Shown piece after piece: positions 36,192-46,600 of a stretch of 64,000 nt of DNA. The stretch's first letter is position 1. Each line of letters opens with the position of its first letter. Source of the stretch: Siccibacter turicensis LMG 23730 (GTDB lineage: Bacteria; Pseudomonadota; Gammaproteobacteria; Enterobacterales; Enterobacteriaceae). The translations under genes were made by a program, and so were the position numbers. Under the pieces are notes generated by a model. That model did no database searches and had not been told where the DNA came from. It was given only the letters and a program-made list of their open reading frames with translations. The stretch covers positions 389,316-453,315 of the forward strand of contig NZ_AWFZ01000030.1 of assembly GCF_000463155.2 (NCBI RefSeq), written 5' to 3'.

Positions 36192-37445
36192 TTATGCGTA
36201 AACCGGGAAGCGTGCGCAGATGTCGAGCACCTTGCCTTTCACGCGCTCAATGACCGCTTCGTCATTGATGTTGTCCAGAATGTCACACATCCAGCCAGCC
36301 AGCTCTTTGACTTCTGCTTCCTTGAAGCCGCGACGGGTCACCGCCGGAGAACCGATACGGATACCGGAGGTCACGAACGGGCTCTTCGGATCGTTCGGCA
36401 CGCTGTTTTTGTTGACGGTGATGTTGGCGCGGCCCAGGGCTGCGTCAGCTTCTTTACCGGTCAGGTTTTTATCAACCAGGTCCAGCAGGAACAGGTGGTT
36501 TTCCGTGCCGCCGGACACCACTTTGTAGCCGCGGTTCAGGAACACGTCCACCATCGCTTTAGCGTTCTTAGCCACCTGCTGCTGATAAACTTTAAACTCT
36601 GGCTCCATCGCTTCTTTCAGCGCCACCGCTTTCGCCGCGATAACGTGCATCAGCGGGCCGCCCTGCGCGCTTGGGAATACCGCAGAGTTCAGTTTCTTGT
36701 ACAGCTCTTCGTCACCGCCTTTCGCCAGGATCAGGCCACCGCGTGGACCCGCCAGGGTTTTATGGGTGGTGGTAGTGACCACGTGCGCGTGCGGAACCGG
36801 GTTCGGGTAAACGTCTGCGGCGATCAGGCCTGCCACGTGCGCCATGTCAACGAACAGGTACGCGCCGATGCTGTCGGCGATTTCACGCATTTTTGCCCAG
36901 TCAACGATGCCGGAGTAAGCAGAGAAGCCACCGATGATCATTTTCGGTTTGTGCGTCTGCGCCTGCTTCGCCATGTCTTCATAGTCAATTTTGCCTGACT
37001 CATCGATGCCGTAAGGGATGATGTTGTAGAGCTTACCGGAGAAGTTAACCGGGGAGCCGTGGGTCAGGTGGCCGCCCTGCGCCAGGTTCATACCCAAAAC
37101 GGTATCGCCCGGCTGCAGCAGCGCGGTGTAGACGGCGAAGTTAGCCTGCGAGCCGGAGTGCGGTTGGACGTTAGCGTAGTCGGCGCCGAACAGCGCTTTG
37201 GCGCGATCGATAGCCAGCTGCTCAACGATATCGACATATTCGCAGCCGCCGTAGTAGCGCTTGCCCGGGTAGCCTTCCGCATATTTGTTGGTCAGCTGAG
37301 AGCCCTGCGCCTGCATCACGCGCGGGCTGGTGTAGTTCTCGGAGGCGATAAGTTCAATGTGCTCTTCCTGACGTACTTTTTCCTGCTCCATAGCCTGCCA
37401 CAGTTCGGCATCATAATCGGCAATGTTCATTTCACGCTTTAACAT
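36192..37445 (-). CDS. glyA: Serine hydroxymethyltransferase
   Basis: GlyA interconverts serine and glycine with tetrahydrofolate and is the main source of one-carbon units. The 417 residues match E. coli in length. The PLP Lys is in [14 protein letters not shown] (about 229), with N-terminal [15 protein letters not shown] and the tetramer motif [14 protein letters not shown] used the ATG at 37445 ([12 protein letters not shown]) rather than one two codons upstream. It diverges from hmp; the shared spacer has a partial PurR box. Confidence 0.98.
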   Translation of the reverse strand: MLKREMNIADYDAELWQAMEQEKVRQEEHIELIASENYTSPRVMQAQGSQLTNKYAEGYPGKRYYGGCEYVDIVEQLAIDRAKALFGADYANVQPHSGSQANFAVYTALLQPGDTVLGMNLAQGGHLTHGSPVNFSGKLYNIIPYGIDESGKIDYEDMAKQAQTHKPKMIIGGFSAYSGIVDWAKMREIADSIGAYLFVDMAHVAGLIAADVYPNPVPHAHVVTTTTHKTLAGPRGGLILAKGGDEELYKKLNSAVFPSAQGGPLMHVIAAKAVALKEAMEPEFKVYQQQVAKNAKAMVDVFLNRGYKVVSGGTENHLFLLDLVDKNLTGKEADAALGRANITVNKNSVPNDPKSPFVTSGIRIGSPAVTRRGFKEAEVKELAGWMCDILDNINDEAVIERVKGKVLDICARFPVYA

Positions 37446-37562
37446 CCGCATCTCCTGACTCAGCTAACAGTATATTTTTCGCCTGCGGGTCGCACCCTGC
37501 CCGGCAACGGCCCCCAGTATAACTGATTAAAAGTGCGATAACAGGTCTTGACAAAGGTTTTT

Positions 37563-37578
37563 ACGCAAACGATTGGCA
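37563..37578 (-). promoter_or_regulatory. Possible PurR box for glyA
   Basis: ACGCAAACGATTGGCA agrees with ANGCAANCGNTTNCNT at all but two positions (14 and 16). E. coli glyA is PurR-repressed from a similarly placed site. It overlaps the region where glyA transcription should begin. Confidence 0.5.
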
Positions 37579-37717
37579 TGGCGTCACGCAAGGCTTTGAC
37601 GATGAAAGCACAACCCTGGTTTTCACGAATTCTTTTCATTTTTGAGATGTGGATTTTTCATCTGGCGCAGCGGCAGGGAGCCCATTTCCCCCTTTACAAC
37701 ACAGGGGTATTAGCTAT

Positions 37718-37741
37718 AACATGCATTTCAAATACAACATT
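37718..37741 (+). promoter_or_regulatory. NsrR operator of hmp
   Basis: AACATGCATTTCAAATACAACATT is an imperfect palindrome matching the NsrR pattern (AAGATGCATTTN-AAATACATCTT type). It lies 15 bases before the hmp start codon, as in E. coli. NsrR is an Fe-S repressor that leaves the DNA on exposure to nitric oxide. Confidence 0.75.
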
Positions 37742-37756
37742 AAAAAAGGACCTGCT

Positions 37757-38947
37757 ATGTTAGACGCTCAAACCATCGCCGTTGTGAAATCCACCATCCC
37801 CGCTATCGCCGCCACCGGTCCCAGGCTGACGGCGCACTTTTATGACCGCATGTTCCAGCACAACCCCGAGCTGAAAGAGATTTTCAATATGAGCAACCAG
37901 CGCAATGGCGATCAGCGTGAAGCGCTGTTCAATGCCATCTGCGCCTATGCGACTAACATTGAAAACCTGGCGGTGCTGCTGCCGGCGGTGGAAAAAATCG
38001 CGCAGAAGCACACCAGCTTCCATATCAAACCGGAGCAGTACAACATCGTGGGCGAGCATCTGCTGGCGACCATTGATGAGCTGCTGAGTCCGGGTCAGGA
38101 GGTGCTGGATGCGTGGGGTAAAGCCTATGGCGTGCTGGCCGGGGTGTTTATCAACCGCGAAGCGGAGATCTATCAGAGCAATGTCCAGAAAACCGGCGGC
38201 TGGGAAGGCACCCGCGCGTTTCGTATCGTCAGCAAAACGCCGCAGAGCGCGGTTGTCACCAGCTTTGAGCTGGAGCCGGTGGACGGCGGCCCGGTCGCTG
38301 ACTACCTGCCCGGCCAGTACACCGCGGTCTGGATCAAGCCGCAGGAGTTTGCCCATCAGGAGATTCGCCAGTATTCGCTCACCCGCAAGCCGAACGGCAA
38401 AAGCTACCGCATCGCGGTGAAACGTGAAGGCGAAGGCCAGGTGTCGAACTGGCTCCATCAGCATGCGCAGCCGGGTGACGTGATTCACCTTGCCGCCCCG
38501 GCAGGGGATTTCTTTATGGACGTCGCGCCGCACACGCCGGTGACGCTCATCTCCGCTGGCGTCGGTCAGACCCCGATGCTGGCCATGCTGGACACCCTGG
38601 CTAACGCCGGGCATCCGGCGCAGGTTAACTGGTTCCATGCCGCGCAGAGCGGCGAGGTGCATGCCTTTGCCGACGAAGTGGCCCAGCGCGGTGCCATGCT
38701 GCCGCATTTCGCCTCCCACGTCTGGTACCAGACCCCGGCGGAAGCGGATCGCGACGCGGTGCGCTTCGACAGCGAAGGGCTGATGGAATTAGCGCAGCAC
38801 GAGGCGGCCTTCAGCGATCCCACCATGCAGTGCTACCTGTGCGGGCCGGTCGGGTTTATGCAGTTCGCGGCACAGCAGCTTGTGGCGCTGGGCGTTGACC
38901 AGGACCGCATCCACTACGAGTGCTTCGGCCCGCACAAAGTCCTGTAA
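37757..38947 (+). CDS. hmp: Flavohaemoglobin (nitric oxide dioxygenase)
   Basis: Hmp oxidises NO to nitrate with O2 and NADPH. The 396 residues are the same as E. coli. A globin domain at 1-140 ([20 protein letters not shown], proximal His near 85 in [12 protein letters not shown]) is followed by a FAD domain ([11 protein letters not shown]) and an NAD domain ([28 protein letters not shown]). The start at 37757 has AAAAGGACC upstream; the longer in-frame start would put the NsrR site inside the gene. It diverges from glyA. Confidence 0.98.
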   Translation: MLDAQTIAVVKSTIPAIAATGPRLTAHFYDRMFQHNPELKEIFNMSNQRNGDQREALFNAICAYATNIENLAVLLPAVEKIAQKHTSFHIKPEQYNIVGEHLLATIDELLSPGQEVLDAWGKAYGVLAGVFINREAEIYQSNVQKTGGWEGTRAFRIVSKTPQSAVVTSFELEPVDGGPVADYLPGQYTAVWIKPQEFAHQEIRQYSLTRKPNGKSYRIAVKREGEGQVSNWLHQHAQPGDVIHLAAPAGDFFMDVAPHTPVTLISAGVGQTPMLAMLDTLANAGHPAQVNWFHAAQSGEVHAFADEVAQRGAMLPHFASHVWYQTPAEADRDAVRFDSEGLMELAQHEAAFSDPTMQCYLCGPVGFMQFAAQQLVALGVDQDRIHYECFGPHKVL

Positions 38948-38968
38948 TCCCTCTCCAACGGCAAAAAC

Positions 38969-39000
38969 AAAAAAGGCAGGTCACATGACCTGCCTTTTTT
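38969..39000. terminator. Bidirectional hmp/glnB terminator
   Basis: AAAAAAGGCAGGTC and GACCTGCCTTTTTT form a perfect 14-bp stem with a 4-base loop and T-runs both ways between convergent hmp and glnB. Confidence 0.95.
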
Positions 39001-39015
39001 AGCGTGCGCGGAGAA

Positions 39016-39363
<348 letters not shown>

Positions 39364-39452
39364 TTAAACTCTGCTCGCCGGTCAGGTGTTCTGCAGTGTG
39401 CGTAATCGGTTGCTCACCGTATCATATTCTGCGTGCCAATGGATGCCGAAAA

Positions 39453-40790
39453 CTACTCTTTAAAGTCGTTGGCATCCAGCTCATGGCGCGACAGCAGCTT
39501 GTAAAATTCGGTCCGGTTGCGCCCCGCCATGCGCGCCGCATGGGTGACGTTGCCTTTGGTGATCTGGAGGATTTTCCTCAGGTAGTTCAGCTCGAACAGG
39601 TTTCGTGCTTCGACAAAGGTCGGCAGCACCGTGTTCTCGCCCTCAAGCGCCTGCTCCACCAGCGCATCGCTGATCACCGGCGCTGAAGTGAGCGCTACGC
39701 ACTGCTCAATCACGTTCACCAGCTGGCGCACGTTGCCCGGCCAGCTGGCGGTCATCAGGCGCTTCATGGCGTCGGTCGAGAAGCTGCGCACAAAGGGCTT
39801 ATGCCGATCCGCTGACTGGCGCAGCAGGTGCGCCGCCAGCAGCGGAATGTCCTCGGCGCGCTCGTGCAGCGCCGGGATCTTCAGGTTCACCACGTTGAGG
39901 CGATAGAACAGATCCTCGCGGAACTCACCGCGCTCCATCGCTTTAGGCAGGTCGCGGTGGGTGGCGGAGAGGATGCGCACGTCAATATCCAGGTCGCGAT
40001 TGCTGCCGAGGGGACGCACTTTGCGCTCCTGCAGCACGCGCAGCAGCTTCACCTGCAGCGGGATCGGCATGTCGCCAATCTCGTCCAGAAACAGCGTGCC
40101 GCCCTCCGCGGCCTGGAACAGCCCTTCGCGGCTGCTCACCGCCCCGGTAAAGGCACCGCGGGCATGACCGAACAGCTCGGACTCCAGCAGCTGCTCCGGC
40201 AGCGCGCCGCAGTTGATCGCGATAAAGGCTTTCTTACTGCGCGGGCTGGCGTTATGAATCGCCTGGGCGAGGATCTCTTTCCCGGTGCCGCTCTGGCCGT
40301 TGATCAGCACGCTGACGTCGGACTGCGCCACCATGCGCGCCTGCTCCAGCAGACGCAGCATGATCGGGCTGCGGGTTACGATGGATTCCCGCCACAGATC
40401 GTCGCTGGTCGAGACGGTGTGCAACAGCGCGTCATCAATGGCTTTGTACAGCGCGTCGCGATCCACCGGTTTGGTCAGAAAGCTGAACACGCCTTGCTGC
40501 GTGGCGGCGACCGCCTCCGGGATCGAACCGTGGGCGGTGAGAATGATCACCGGCATGCCGGGCTGCATTTTCTGGATCTCGGCGAACAGCTGCAGACCGT
40601 CCATCTCGTCCATGCGCAGATCGCTTATCACCAGGTCAATTTTTTCGCGCGCCAGCACGCGCAGCCCTTCGGCTCCGCTTTCGGCGGTTTCGACGCTGTA
40701 GCCTTCGCTGGTCAGGCGCATACCGAGCAGCTTAAGCAGCCCCGGATCGTCATCCACCAGCAGCAGGCGGGCAGGTTTATGCTGCGTCAT
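39453..40790 (-). CDS. glrR: Sigma54-dependent response regulator GlrR (QseF)
   Basis: A 445-residue NtrC-type activator. The receiver domain has acceptor Asp57 (ISDLRMDEMDG). The AAA+ domain has Walker A GQSGTGKE, the sigma54-contact loop GAFTGA and Walker B LFLDEIGD. A Fis-type helix-turn-helix lies at the end (GNVTHAARMAGRNRTEFYKL). Phosphorylated by GlrK, it activates glmY and other envelope genes. Its start overlaps the qseG stop by 4 bp (ATGA). Three TGTC-N10-GACA-type binding sites lie upstream of glmY in this window. Confidence 0.97.
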   Translation of the reverse strand: MTQHKPARLLLVDDDPGLLKLLGMRLTSEGYSVETAESGAEGLRVLAREKIDLVISDLRMDEMDGLQLFAEIQKMQPGMPVIILTAHGSIPEAVAATQQGVFSFLTKPVDRDALYKAIDDALLHTVSTSDDLWRESIVTRSPIMLRLLEQARMVAQSDVSVLINGQSGTGKEILAQAIHNASPRSKKAFIAINCGALPEQLLESELFGHARGAFTGAVSSREGLFQAAEGGTLFLDEIGDMPIPLQVKLLRVLQERKVRPLGSNRDLDIDVRILSATHRDLPKAMERGEFREDLFYRLNVVNLKIPALHERAEDIPLLAAHLLRQSADRHKPFVRSFSTDAMKRLMTASWPGNVRQLVNVIEQCVALTSAPVISDALVEQALEGENTVLPTFVEARNLFELNYLRKILQITKGNVTHAARMAGRNRTEFYKLLSRHELDANDFKE

Positions 40791-41581
40791 TGGGCAGGTT
40801 CCTCCTGCGCCGGGGTGGCGCTGCTATTGTCCGGTTTCTCAACTTCATCAGTGGGCGGCGTCGCTTTACTGCCGTCCGGTGCCGGGTGCGCGTTGTCCTG
40901 CATGTAGCTGCTGGCCGGTTTACGCGAGGAGAGCTGACGCTCGATATCGGTGAGGTTTTCCAGCTTGCGGGTGGTCAGGTCAAGCTGGCTGCGCAGGTGT
41001 TGTTGCTGCTGGCGCAGGGTATCCAGTTCGCCGTCGGTGCTCTGCTGCAGCTTGCTATAGCGCGTTCGCTCGTCGGAGAGCTGCAGCAGCGAGGCCTGCC
41101 CGTCGCGCCACACCTGAAACAGCGGGCGCACCTGCGCCGGGATGCCAATGCTCAGATCGTCCAGCGCCGTAACGTAGCGGCGACGCTCGCCGGGGGTAAT
41201 TTTCGCATTGGCCAGCAGAATGCCGCGTTTGAAGGTGTCCTGCCAGGTGGTGTTCGACCAGCGGCGCGCCTGGGCGCGTGCCTCCGCCGGGGTCAGGCGC
41301 AGCGCGCAGTCCATGCCGCGCAGCCAGTAAAGCGGGTTGGTCTCGGTGCTGTGTCCACCGAGCTGCCAGATATCCAGGCAGTCGGTTGAGAGAAAATCAG
41401 CGAGCTGATGATCCGGAAGCTGCGGTTCATTTTTATTTTTAATCGAGCTTTTCACCGGATGGGCAACGCATCCGCTCAGCAGCGCGCCGGCAAGGCTTGC
41501 GCAAAGAACGGTACGAAGCGCGCGTGGGCGCAACAGACGCGACAAAACGGGCCGCAGTAAATTCATAACTCGTAGACTCAT
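40787..41581 (-). CDS. qseG: QseG outer-membrane lipoprotein
   Basis: A lipoprotein that works with the GlrK sensor. The signal is about 1-37 with lipobox LLSGC (VLCASLAGALLSGCVAHPVK). The mature part is helical with a coiled-coil heptad stretch (about 150-215, ERTRYSKLQQSTDGELDTLR) and a Pro-rich C-terminal tail. STETNPLYWLRGMDCALRL is conserved with E. coli. The start at 41581 overlaps glrK by 4 bp; an internal ATG at residue 6 is an alternative. At 264 residues it is longer than the E. coli protein (237), mainly at both ends. Confidence 0.9.
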   Translation of the reverse strand: MSLRVMNLLRPVLSRLLRPRALRTVLCASLAGALLSGCVAHPVKSSIKNKNEPQLPDHQLADFLSTDCLDIWQLGGHSTETNPLYWLRGMDCALRLTPAEARAQARRWSNTTWQDTFKRGILLANAKITPGERRRYVTALDDLSIGIPAQVRPLFQVWRDGQASLLQLSDERTRYSKLQQSTDGELDTLRQQQQHLRSQLDLTTRKLENLTDIERQLSSRKPASSYMQDNAHPAPDGSKATPPTDEVEKPDNSSATPAQEEPAQ

Positions 41582-43014
41582 TGTTGTGATGTTTCCGGCT
41601 CAAGGGCAGGTAGTTCAATACGAAAACAGACGTCTGCGTCGTTTTCATCCACCAGACGAAGCTCGCCGTGCATACGACGAATACAATCCTGGGCAATGCT
41701 CAGGCCCAGGCCGCTGCCTTTGACCGCGCCCTTACGCTGCAGGCTTCCCTGAAAGAAAGGTTCGAAGATCATCTCCCGCTCCGCCTCGGGGATCGGTGTT
41801 CCGGTATTTGCCACCTCAATGCGCAGGCGCGATCCAACGTTGCGGCTGCGGATATAAATGGTACCGGATTCACTCCCATAGTGCACCGCATTGGAATAGA
41901 GATTATCAAGTACGCTCATCAGCAGCATCGGTTCGGCCAGGCACACCGGCTCTTCCAGCTCCACCTCGGTATGCATCATTTTAGCCCGTGCAGGCAGACT
42001 GTGAGCGGAGATAACCATATCTACCAGCGGTTCGATCTCGACCTCCTCCAGCTCGACCTGGGTGTCCGCCAGCTTGCGGTTGTAGTCCAGCAGCTGTTCG
42101 ATAAGCTTTTGCAGATTACGGCTGCTGGTGTCGAGAATATCGACCACCTCTTTCTGCTCCGTGGTCAGCGGGCCGACCACTTTATCAGCGAGCAGTTCGG
42201 TGCCTTCGCGCATACTGGCCAGCGGGGTTTTCAGCTCGTGGGAAAGATGCCGCAGGAACTGGTGGCGCTGGGACTCCAGCCAGGCGAGACGTTCGCTCAG
42301 CCAGATGATGCGCTGCCCGACGGAGCGCAGCTCCCGCGGGCCTTTGAACGCCACGGTGTGGCCCAGCGAGCGCCCCTCGCCAAGGCGGTTGATCATCCGC
42401 TCAATGCCTTTTACCGGACCGATAATCATGCGCGTGAAGAGCATCACCAGCGCGAGGCTTACCAGGAACAGGATCAGCGCCTGCCAGCCGAAGAACTGGC
42501 CGCGTTCGGCGATTTCCTGCTGAAGCTGCTGGCCGCGTGAAAACACCACCGCCCGGGTGGCCTGCACCATTTCGGTGTTGTTGCTGGCGAAGGCTTCAAG
42601 CCTGGCGGCGGCGGCGCTGTCCGGGCCGCTGTTCTTGCACTGGAGCAGCGTCAGATCGTTGAGGTTCTCGCGCAGCGCCTGATAAAGCTTTTCATCCGGC
42701 AGCACGCCGGCATGGGCATCCAGCATCTGGGCGTAGCGCTTGCGCTGGCTCTGGTAAACGCGCGCCAGGGTCGGGTCGTCCAGCACGCAGTACTGGCGAT
42801 AGCTGCGCTCCATCTCCAGCGCGGCATTGGTCATCGCTTCGCTGCGGCGGGCATCCACCAGCGTGGTGCGGTTGGTCAGCGCAGCCTGATCGCTCAGGGC
42901 GTTGAGGCTCTGCCACGCCTGCCAGGCCAGCACCAGCAAAGGCACCAGAATCAGCAGGAAGGCCATCATCACCAGCTGGCGAAGCGAACGGGGGAACAGG
43001 GACCAGCGTTTCAA
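41578..43014 (-). CDS. glrK: Sensor histidine kinase GlrK (QseE)
   Basis: A 478-residue inner-membrane sensor kinase with transmembrane helices at about 13-33 and 175-195 and a periplasmic helical sensor domain between them. A HAMP linker follows (MIIGPVKGIERMINRL). The phospho-acceptor His259 is in HLSHELKTPLASM, with N-box LDNLYSNAVHYG and G-box GSGLGLSIAQDC. It starts the glrK-qseG-glrR(-glnB) operon; each internal junction among the first three is a 4-bp ATGA overlap. It lies just downstream of glmY, whose transcription it controls through GlrR. Confidence 0.97.
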   Translation of the reverse strand: MKRWSLFPRSLRQLVMMAFLLILVPLLVLAWQAWQSLNALSDQAALTNRTTLVDARRSEAMTNAALEMERSYRQYCVLDDPTLARVYQSQRKRYAQMLDAHAGVLPDEKLYQALRENLNDLTLLQCKNSGPDSAAAARLEAFASNNTEMVQATRAVVFSRGQQLQQEIAERGQFFGWQALILFLVSLALVMLFTRMIIGPVKGIERMINRLGEGRSLGHTVAFKGPRELRSVGQRIIWLSERLAWLESQRHQFLRHLSHELKTPLASMREGTELLADKVVGPLTTEQKEVVDILDTSSRNLQKLIEQLLDYNRKLADTQVELEEVEIEPLVDMVISAHSLPARAKMMHTEVELEEPVCLAEPMLLMSVLDNLYSNAVHYGSESGTIYIRSRNVGSRLRIEVANTGTPIPEAEREMIFEPFFQGSLQRKGAVKGSGLGLSIAQDCIRRMHGELRLVDENDADVCFRIELPALEPETSQQ

Positions 43015-43094
43015 CGGGTTGTCTCACGTTTACGGGAATAACAGGATGCTAACGGAGAGCGGCAGCGGTGGGAAGCGCTGGCTGTCAGAAACAA

Positions 43095-43279
43095 CAAAGG
43101 CAGGGTAATTACCCTGCCTTTGTCGCGAAATAGGCGGTGCCTTACTCAACGTGTCGCCCTGGAGTCTGATAACGCGAAGCGATAATCAGGAGTTGGACGG
43201 CAGGCACCTTGTTGTGCGTCATTCTGAGGTTTATGTAGCGCTCCCGAAGGGTCTGACATAAGAAGGTGAATGAGCCACT
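43095..43279 (-). ncRNA. glmY: Small regulatory RNA GlmY
   Basis: GlmY binds RapZ and so protects the homologous sRNA GlmZ, which in turn activates glmS translation for hexosamine synthesis. The minus strand from 43279 reads AGTGGCTCATTCACC, then CCCTTCGGG and CTACATAAACCTCAG, closely matching E. coli GlmY. The 3' end is a perfect terminator, ACAAAGGCAGGG with CCCTGCCTTTGT (43094-43121). The primary transcript would be about 185 nt, the known size. It sits between glrK and purL, the conserved site. Confidence 0.95.
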
Positions 43280-43290
43280 GGTAATATACT

Positions 43291-43307
43291 TGCAGGATGC
43301 GTGCCAA
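43291..43307 (-). promoter_or_regulatory. Sigma54 promoter of glmY
   Basis: TTGGCACGCATCCTGCA on the minus strand has the -24 GG and -12 GC elements at the required 10-base separation (consensus TGGCACG-N4-TTGCW). Transcription would start about 12 bases on, at the A of AGTGGC (43279). An overlapping sigma70 promoter, known in some relatives, could use TATATT nearby. Confidence 0.88.
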
Positions 43308-43395
43308 CACTCGAAAATAATTCGCAAAACTATGATAAATAAACCATTTAATCGCTTTTCATCTCAAAGCGCTTTTGCTCAGTTGTGCGCCAGAG

Positions 43396-43413
43396 TGTCG
43401 CCTTAAACCAACA
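43396..43413 (-). promoter_or_regulatory. GlrR activator site, proximal
   Basis: TGTC-N10-AACA: one base off the GlrR consensus TGTC-N10-GACA. The closest of three such sites, about 120 bases upstream of the glmY start. Confidence 0.65.
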
Positions 43414-43458
43414 CCCCGCACGCCATAAAATTAAGTCCATATAAATCAATGAATTAAA

Positions 43459-43476
43459 TGTCACCTTTTGGCGACA
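43459..43476 (-). promoter_or_regulatory. GlrR activator site, middle
   Basis: TGTCACCTTTTGGCGACA is a perfect TGTC-N10-GACA match. Confidence 0.82.
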
Positions 43477-43491
43477 GCGACAGGCGCCGGG

Positions 43492-43509
43492 TGTCGCAGT
43501 TTCCCGACA
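43492..43509 (-). promoter_or_regulatory. GlrR activator site, distal
   Basis: TGTCGCAGTTTCCCGACA is a perfect TGTC-N10-GACA match, 33 bases (about three helical turns) from the middle site, so both lie on the same DNA face. Confidence 0.82.
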
Positions 43510-43582
43510 CCTTTGCGGGGAGCATCACAGATATTATGTAATCTCACTGCAAACGCTTTGCCGGAAAGCGAAGGCGGTAATA

Positions 43583-43609
43583 AAAAAGGGGAACGAGTCG
43601 CTCCCCTTC
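43583..43609 (-). terminator. purL terminator
   Basis: On the minus strand AAGGGGAGCGA and GTTCCCCTT pair with one mismatch, followed by TTTTTTA. It begins 3 bases after the purL stop. Confidence 0.82.
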
Positions 43610-43612
43610 TCA

Positions 43613-46600
43613 TTAGCCCAGCTGCTTACGGGCGTTGCGGAAGATGCGCATCCACGGGCTGTCCTCGCCCCACTCTGCCGGGTGCCAGGAGTTCGCCACG
43701 GTGCGGAACACGCGCTCCGGGTGCGGCATCATGATGGTGACGCGCCCGCTTTCGCTGGTCACCGCGGTAATCCCGTTCGGTGAACCGTTCGGGTTGGCCG
43801 GATAGGTTTCGGTCACGTTGCCGACGTTGTCGATGTAGCGCAGCGCCACCAGGCCTTTGCTCTCGATCTGCGCCAGATGGGCGGCGTCACGCACTTCCAC
43901 GCGCCCTTCCCCGTGGGATACCGCGATCGGCATGTGCGAGCCAACCATACCCTGCAGCAGCAGCGACGGGCTGGTAGTCACTTCCACCAGGCTGAAGCGG
44001 GCTTCGAAGCGGTCAGACTGGTTACGCACAAAGCGCGGCCACAGGTCGCTGCCCGGGATCAGTTCGCGCAGATTGGACATCATCTGACAGCCGTTGCACA
44101 CCCCGAGCGCCAGGGTCTGCGGACGATGGAAGAATTCCTGGAAGGTCTCGCGCACCCGTTCGTTAAAGAGAATGGATTTCGCCCAGCCTTCGCCCGCCCC
44201 CAGCACGTCGCCGTACGAGAAGCCGCCGCACGCCACCAGCGCCTGGAACGCCTCCAGGTCGAGACGACCGGCCAGCAGATCGCTCATGTGAACGTCGATG
44301 GCGTCGAAGCCCGCCCGGTGGAACGCCGCCGCCATCTCAACGTGGGAGTTAACGCCCTGCTCGCGCAGCACCGCCACTTTCGGACGCGCACCTTTAGCGA
44401 TATACGGCGCCGCCACGTCATCGTTGATGTCGAACGTCAGCGTCACGTTGAGGCCCGGATCGCTGTCGTCGGCTTTCGCGGCATGCTCCTGATCGGCACA
44501 CGCCGGGTTGTCGCGCAGGCGCTGCATCTGCCAGGTGGTTTCCGCCCACCAGATGCGCATCGCGGTGCGGCTTTCGCTGAAGAGGGTTTCGCCCTGCGCG
44601 GTCAGCGTAAAGCGATCGCCCTCGACCGCCTGACCCAGATAGTGCACGCAGTCCGCCAGACCGTGAGCGTTCAGCACGGCTTCCACCGCCTGACGATCGG
44701 CGGCGCGAACCTGAATCACCCCGCCCAGCTCTTCGTTGAACAGCGCGGCCAGCGCATCGCTGCCAAGGCTGCTGATGTCGGCTTCAATGCCGCAGTGACC
44801 GGCAAACGCCATCTCTGCAAGCGTAACCAGCAGGCCGCCGTCTGAGCGGTCGTGCCAGGCCAGCAGTTTGCGATCTGCCACCAGCGCCTGCATCGCGTCG
44901 TAGAAGCCTTTGAGCTGCGCGACGTCGCGCACGTCCGCCGGCTTATCGCCGAGCTGACGCCACACCTGCGAGAGCGCGGTGGCGCCCAGCGCGTTGTGGC
45001 CTTTCCCAAGGTCGATCAGCAGCAGGGCGTTATCCTCGGTGACAAGCTGCGGCGTCACGGTGCCGCGCACGTCCTCCACACGACCAAACGCGGTGATCAC
45101 CAGCGACAGCGGGGCCGTCATCTCGCGCTGTTCATCGTCCTGCTGCCAACGGGTTTTCATCGACATGGAGTCTTTGCCCACCGGAATGGTCAGACCCAGC
45201 GCCGGGCAAAGCTCTTCGCCTACCGCTTTCACCGCCTCATACAGGCCGGCATCCTCGCCCGGATGGCCTGCGGCGGCCATCCAGTTTGCCGACAGCTTGA
45301 TGCGTTTGATATCGCCAATCTGCGTGGCGGCAATGTTCGTCAGCGCTTCGCCCACCGCCAGACGGGCAGAGGCGGCGAAATCAAGCAGCGCCACCGGCGC
45401 GCGCTCGCCCAGCGACATCGCTTCCCCGTGATAGCTGTCGAGGCTGGCGGTGGTCACCGCGCAGTCGGCCACCGGGATCTGCCACGGACCCACCATCTGG
45501 TCGCGCGCCACCATACCGGTGACGGTACGGTCGCCGATGGTCACCAGGAAGGTTTTTTCCGCCACCGTCGGCAGGCGCAGCACGCGCTTCACCGCCTCGG
45601 CGAGGGTCATCCCGCTGCGATCCAGCGGCTGGCCCTCGGCGCGCAGGCGCGCGACGTTGCGGGTCATTTTCGGGGTTTTACCCAGCAGCACATCCAGCGG
45701 CATGTCGATCGGCTGGTTATTGAAGTGGCTATCGTGGAGCGACAGGTGACGCGCTTCGGTGGCTTCGCCGATTACCGCATACGGCGCGCGCTCGCGACGG
45801 CACAGCTCGTCAAACAGCGGCAGCTGATCCGGGGCGACCGCCAGCACGTAACGCTCCTGGGATTCGTTACACCACACTTCCAGCGGGCTCATGCCCGGCT
45901 CGTCGTTGAGGATGTCGCGCAGCTCAAAGCGCCCGCCGCGTCCGCCGTCGCTCACCAGCTCCGGCATGGCGTTCGACAGCCCGCCCGCGCCGACGTCGTG
46001 AATAAACAGAATCGGGTTGGCGTCGCCGAGCTGCCAGCAGCGGTCGATCACCTCCTGACAGCGGCGCTCCATTTCCGGGTTATCGCGCTGCACCGAGGCA
46101 AAATCGAGATCGGCATCGGACTGGCCGGAGGCCATGGACGAAGCCGCCCCGCCGCCCAGCCCGATATTCATTGCCGGTCCACCGAGCACAATCAGCTTCG
46201 CGCCCACGGCGATCTCGCCTTTCTGGACGTGATCGGCGCGGATGTTACCGATGCCGCCCGCCAGCATGATCGGCTTGTGGTAGCCGCGCAGCTCTTCGCC
46301 GTTGTGGCTGGTCACTTTCTCTTCATAGGTACGGAAATAACCGGTCAGGGCCGGGCGTCCGAACTCGTTGTTAAACGCTGCGCCGCCCAGCGGGCCGTCG
46401 GTCATAATATCCAGCGCGGTCACAATCCGATCCGGCTTGCCGAAGTCCTCTTCCCAGGGCTGTTCGAAGCCCGGAATACGCAGGTTGGATACCGAGAAGC
46501 CCACCAGGCCTGCTTTCGGCTTCGCGCCGCGACCGGTGGCGCCTTCGTCACGAATTTCGCCGCCTGAACCGGTGGCCGCGCCCGGCCACGGGGAGATGGC

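Noticed and set aside
43142-43327. 61-codon minus-strand frame overlapping glmY
   Set aside because: The sequence is the conserved sRNA GlmY with its own promoter and terminator; the frame is incidental.
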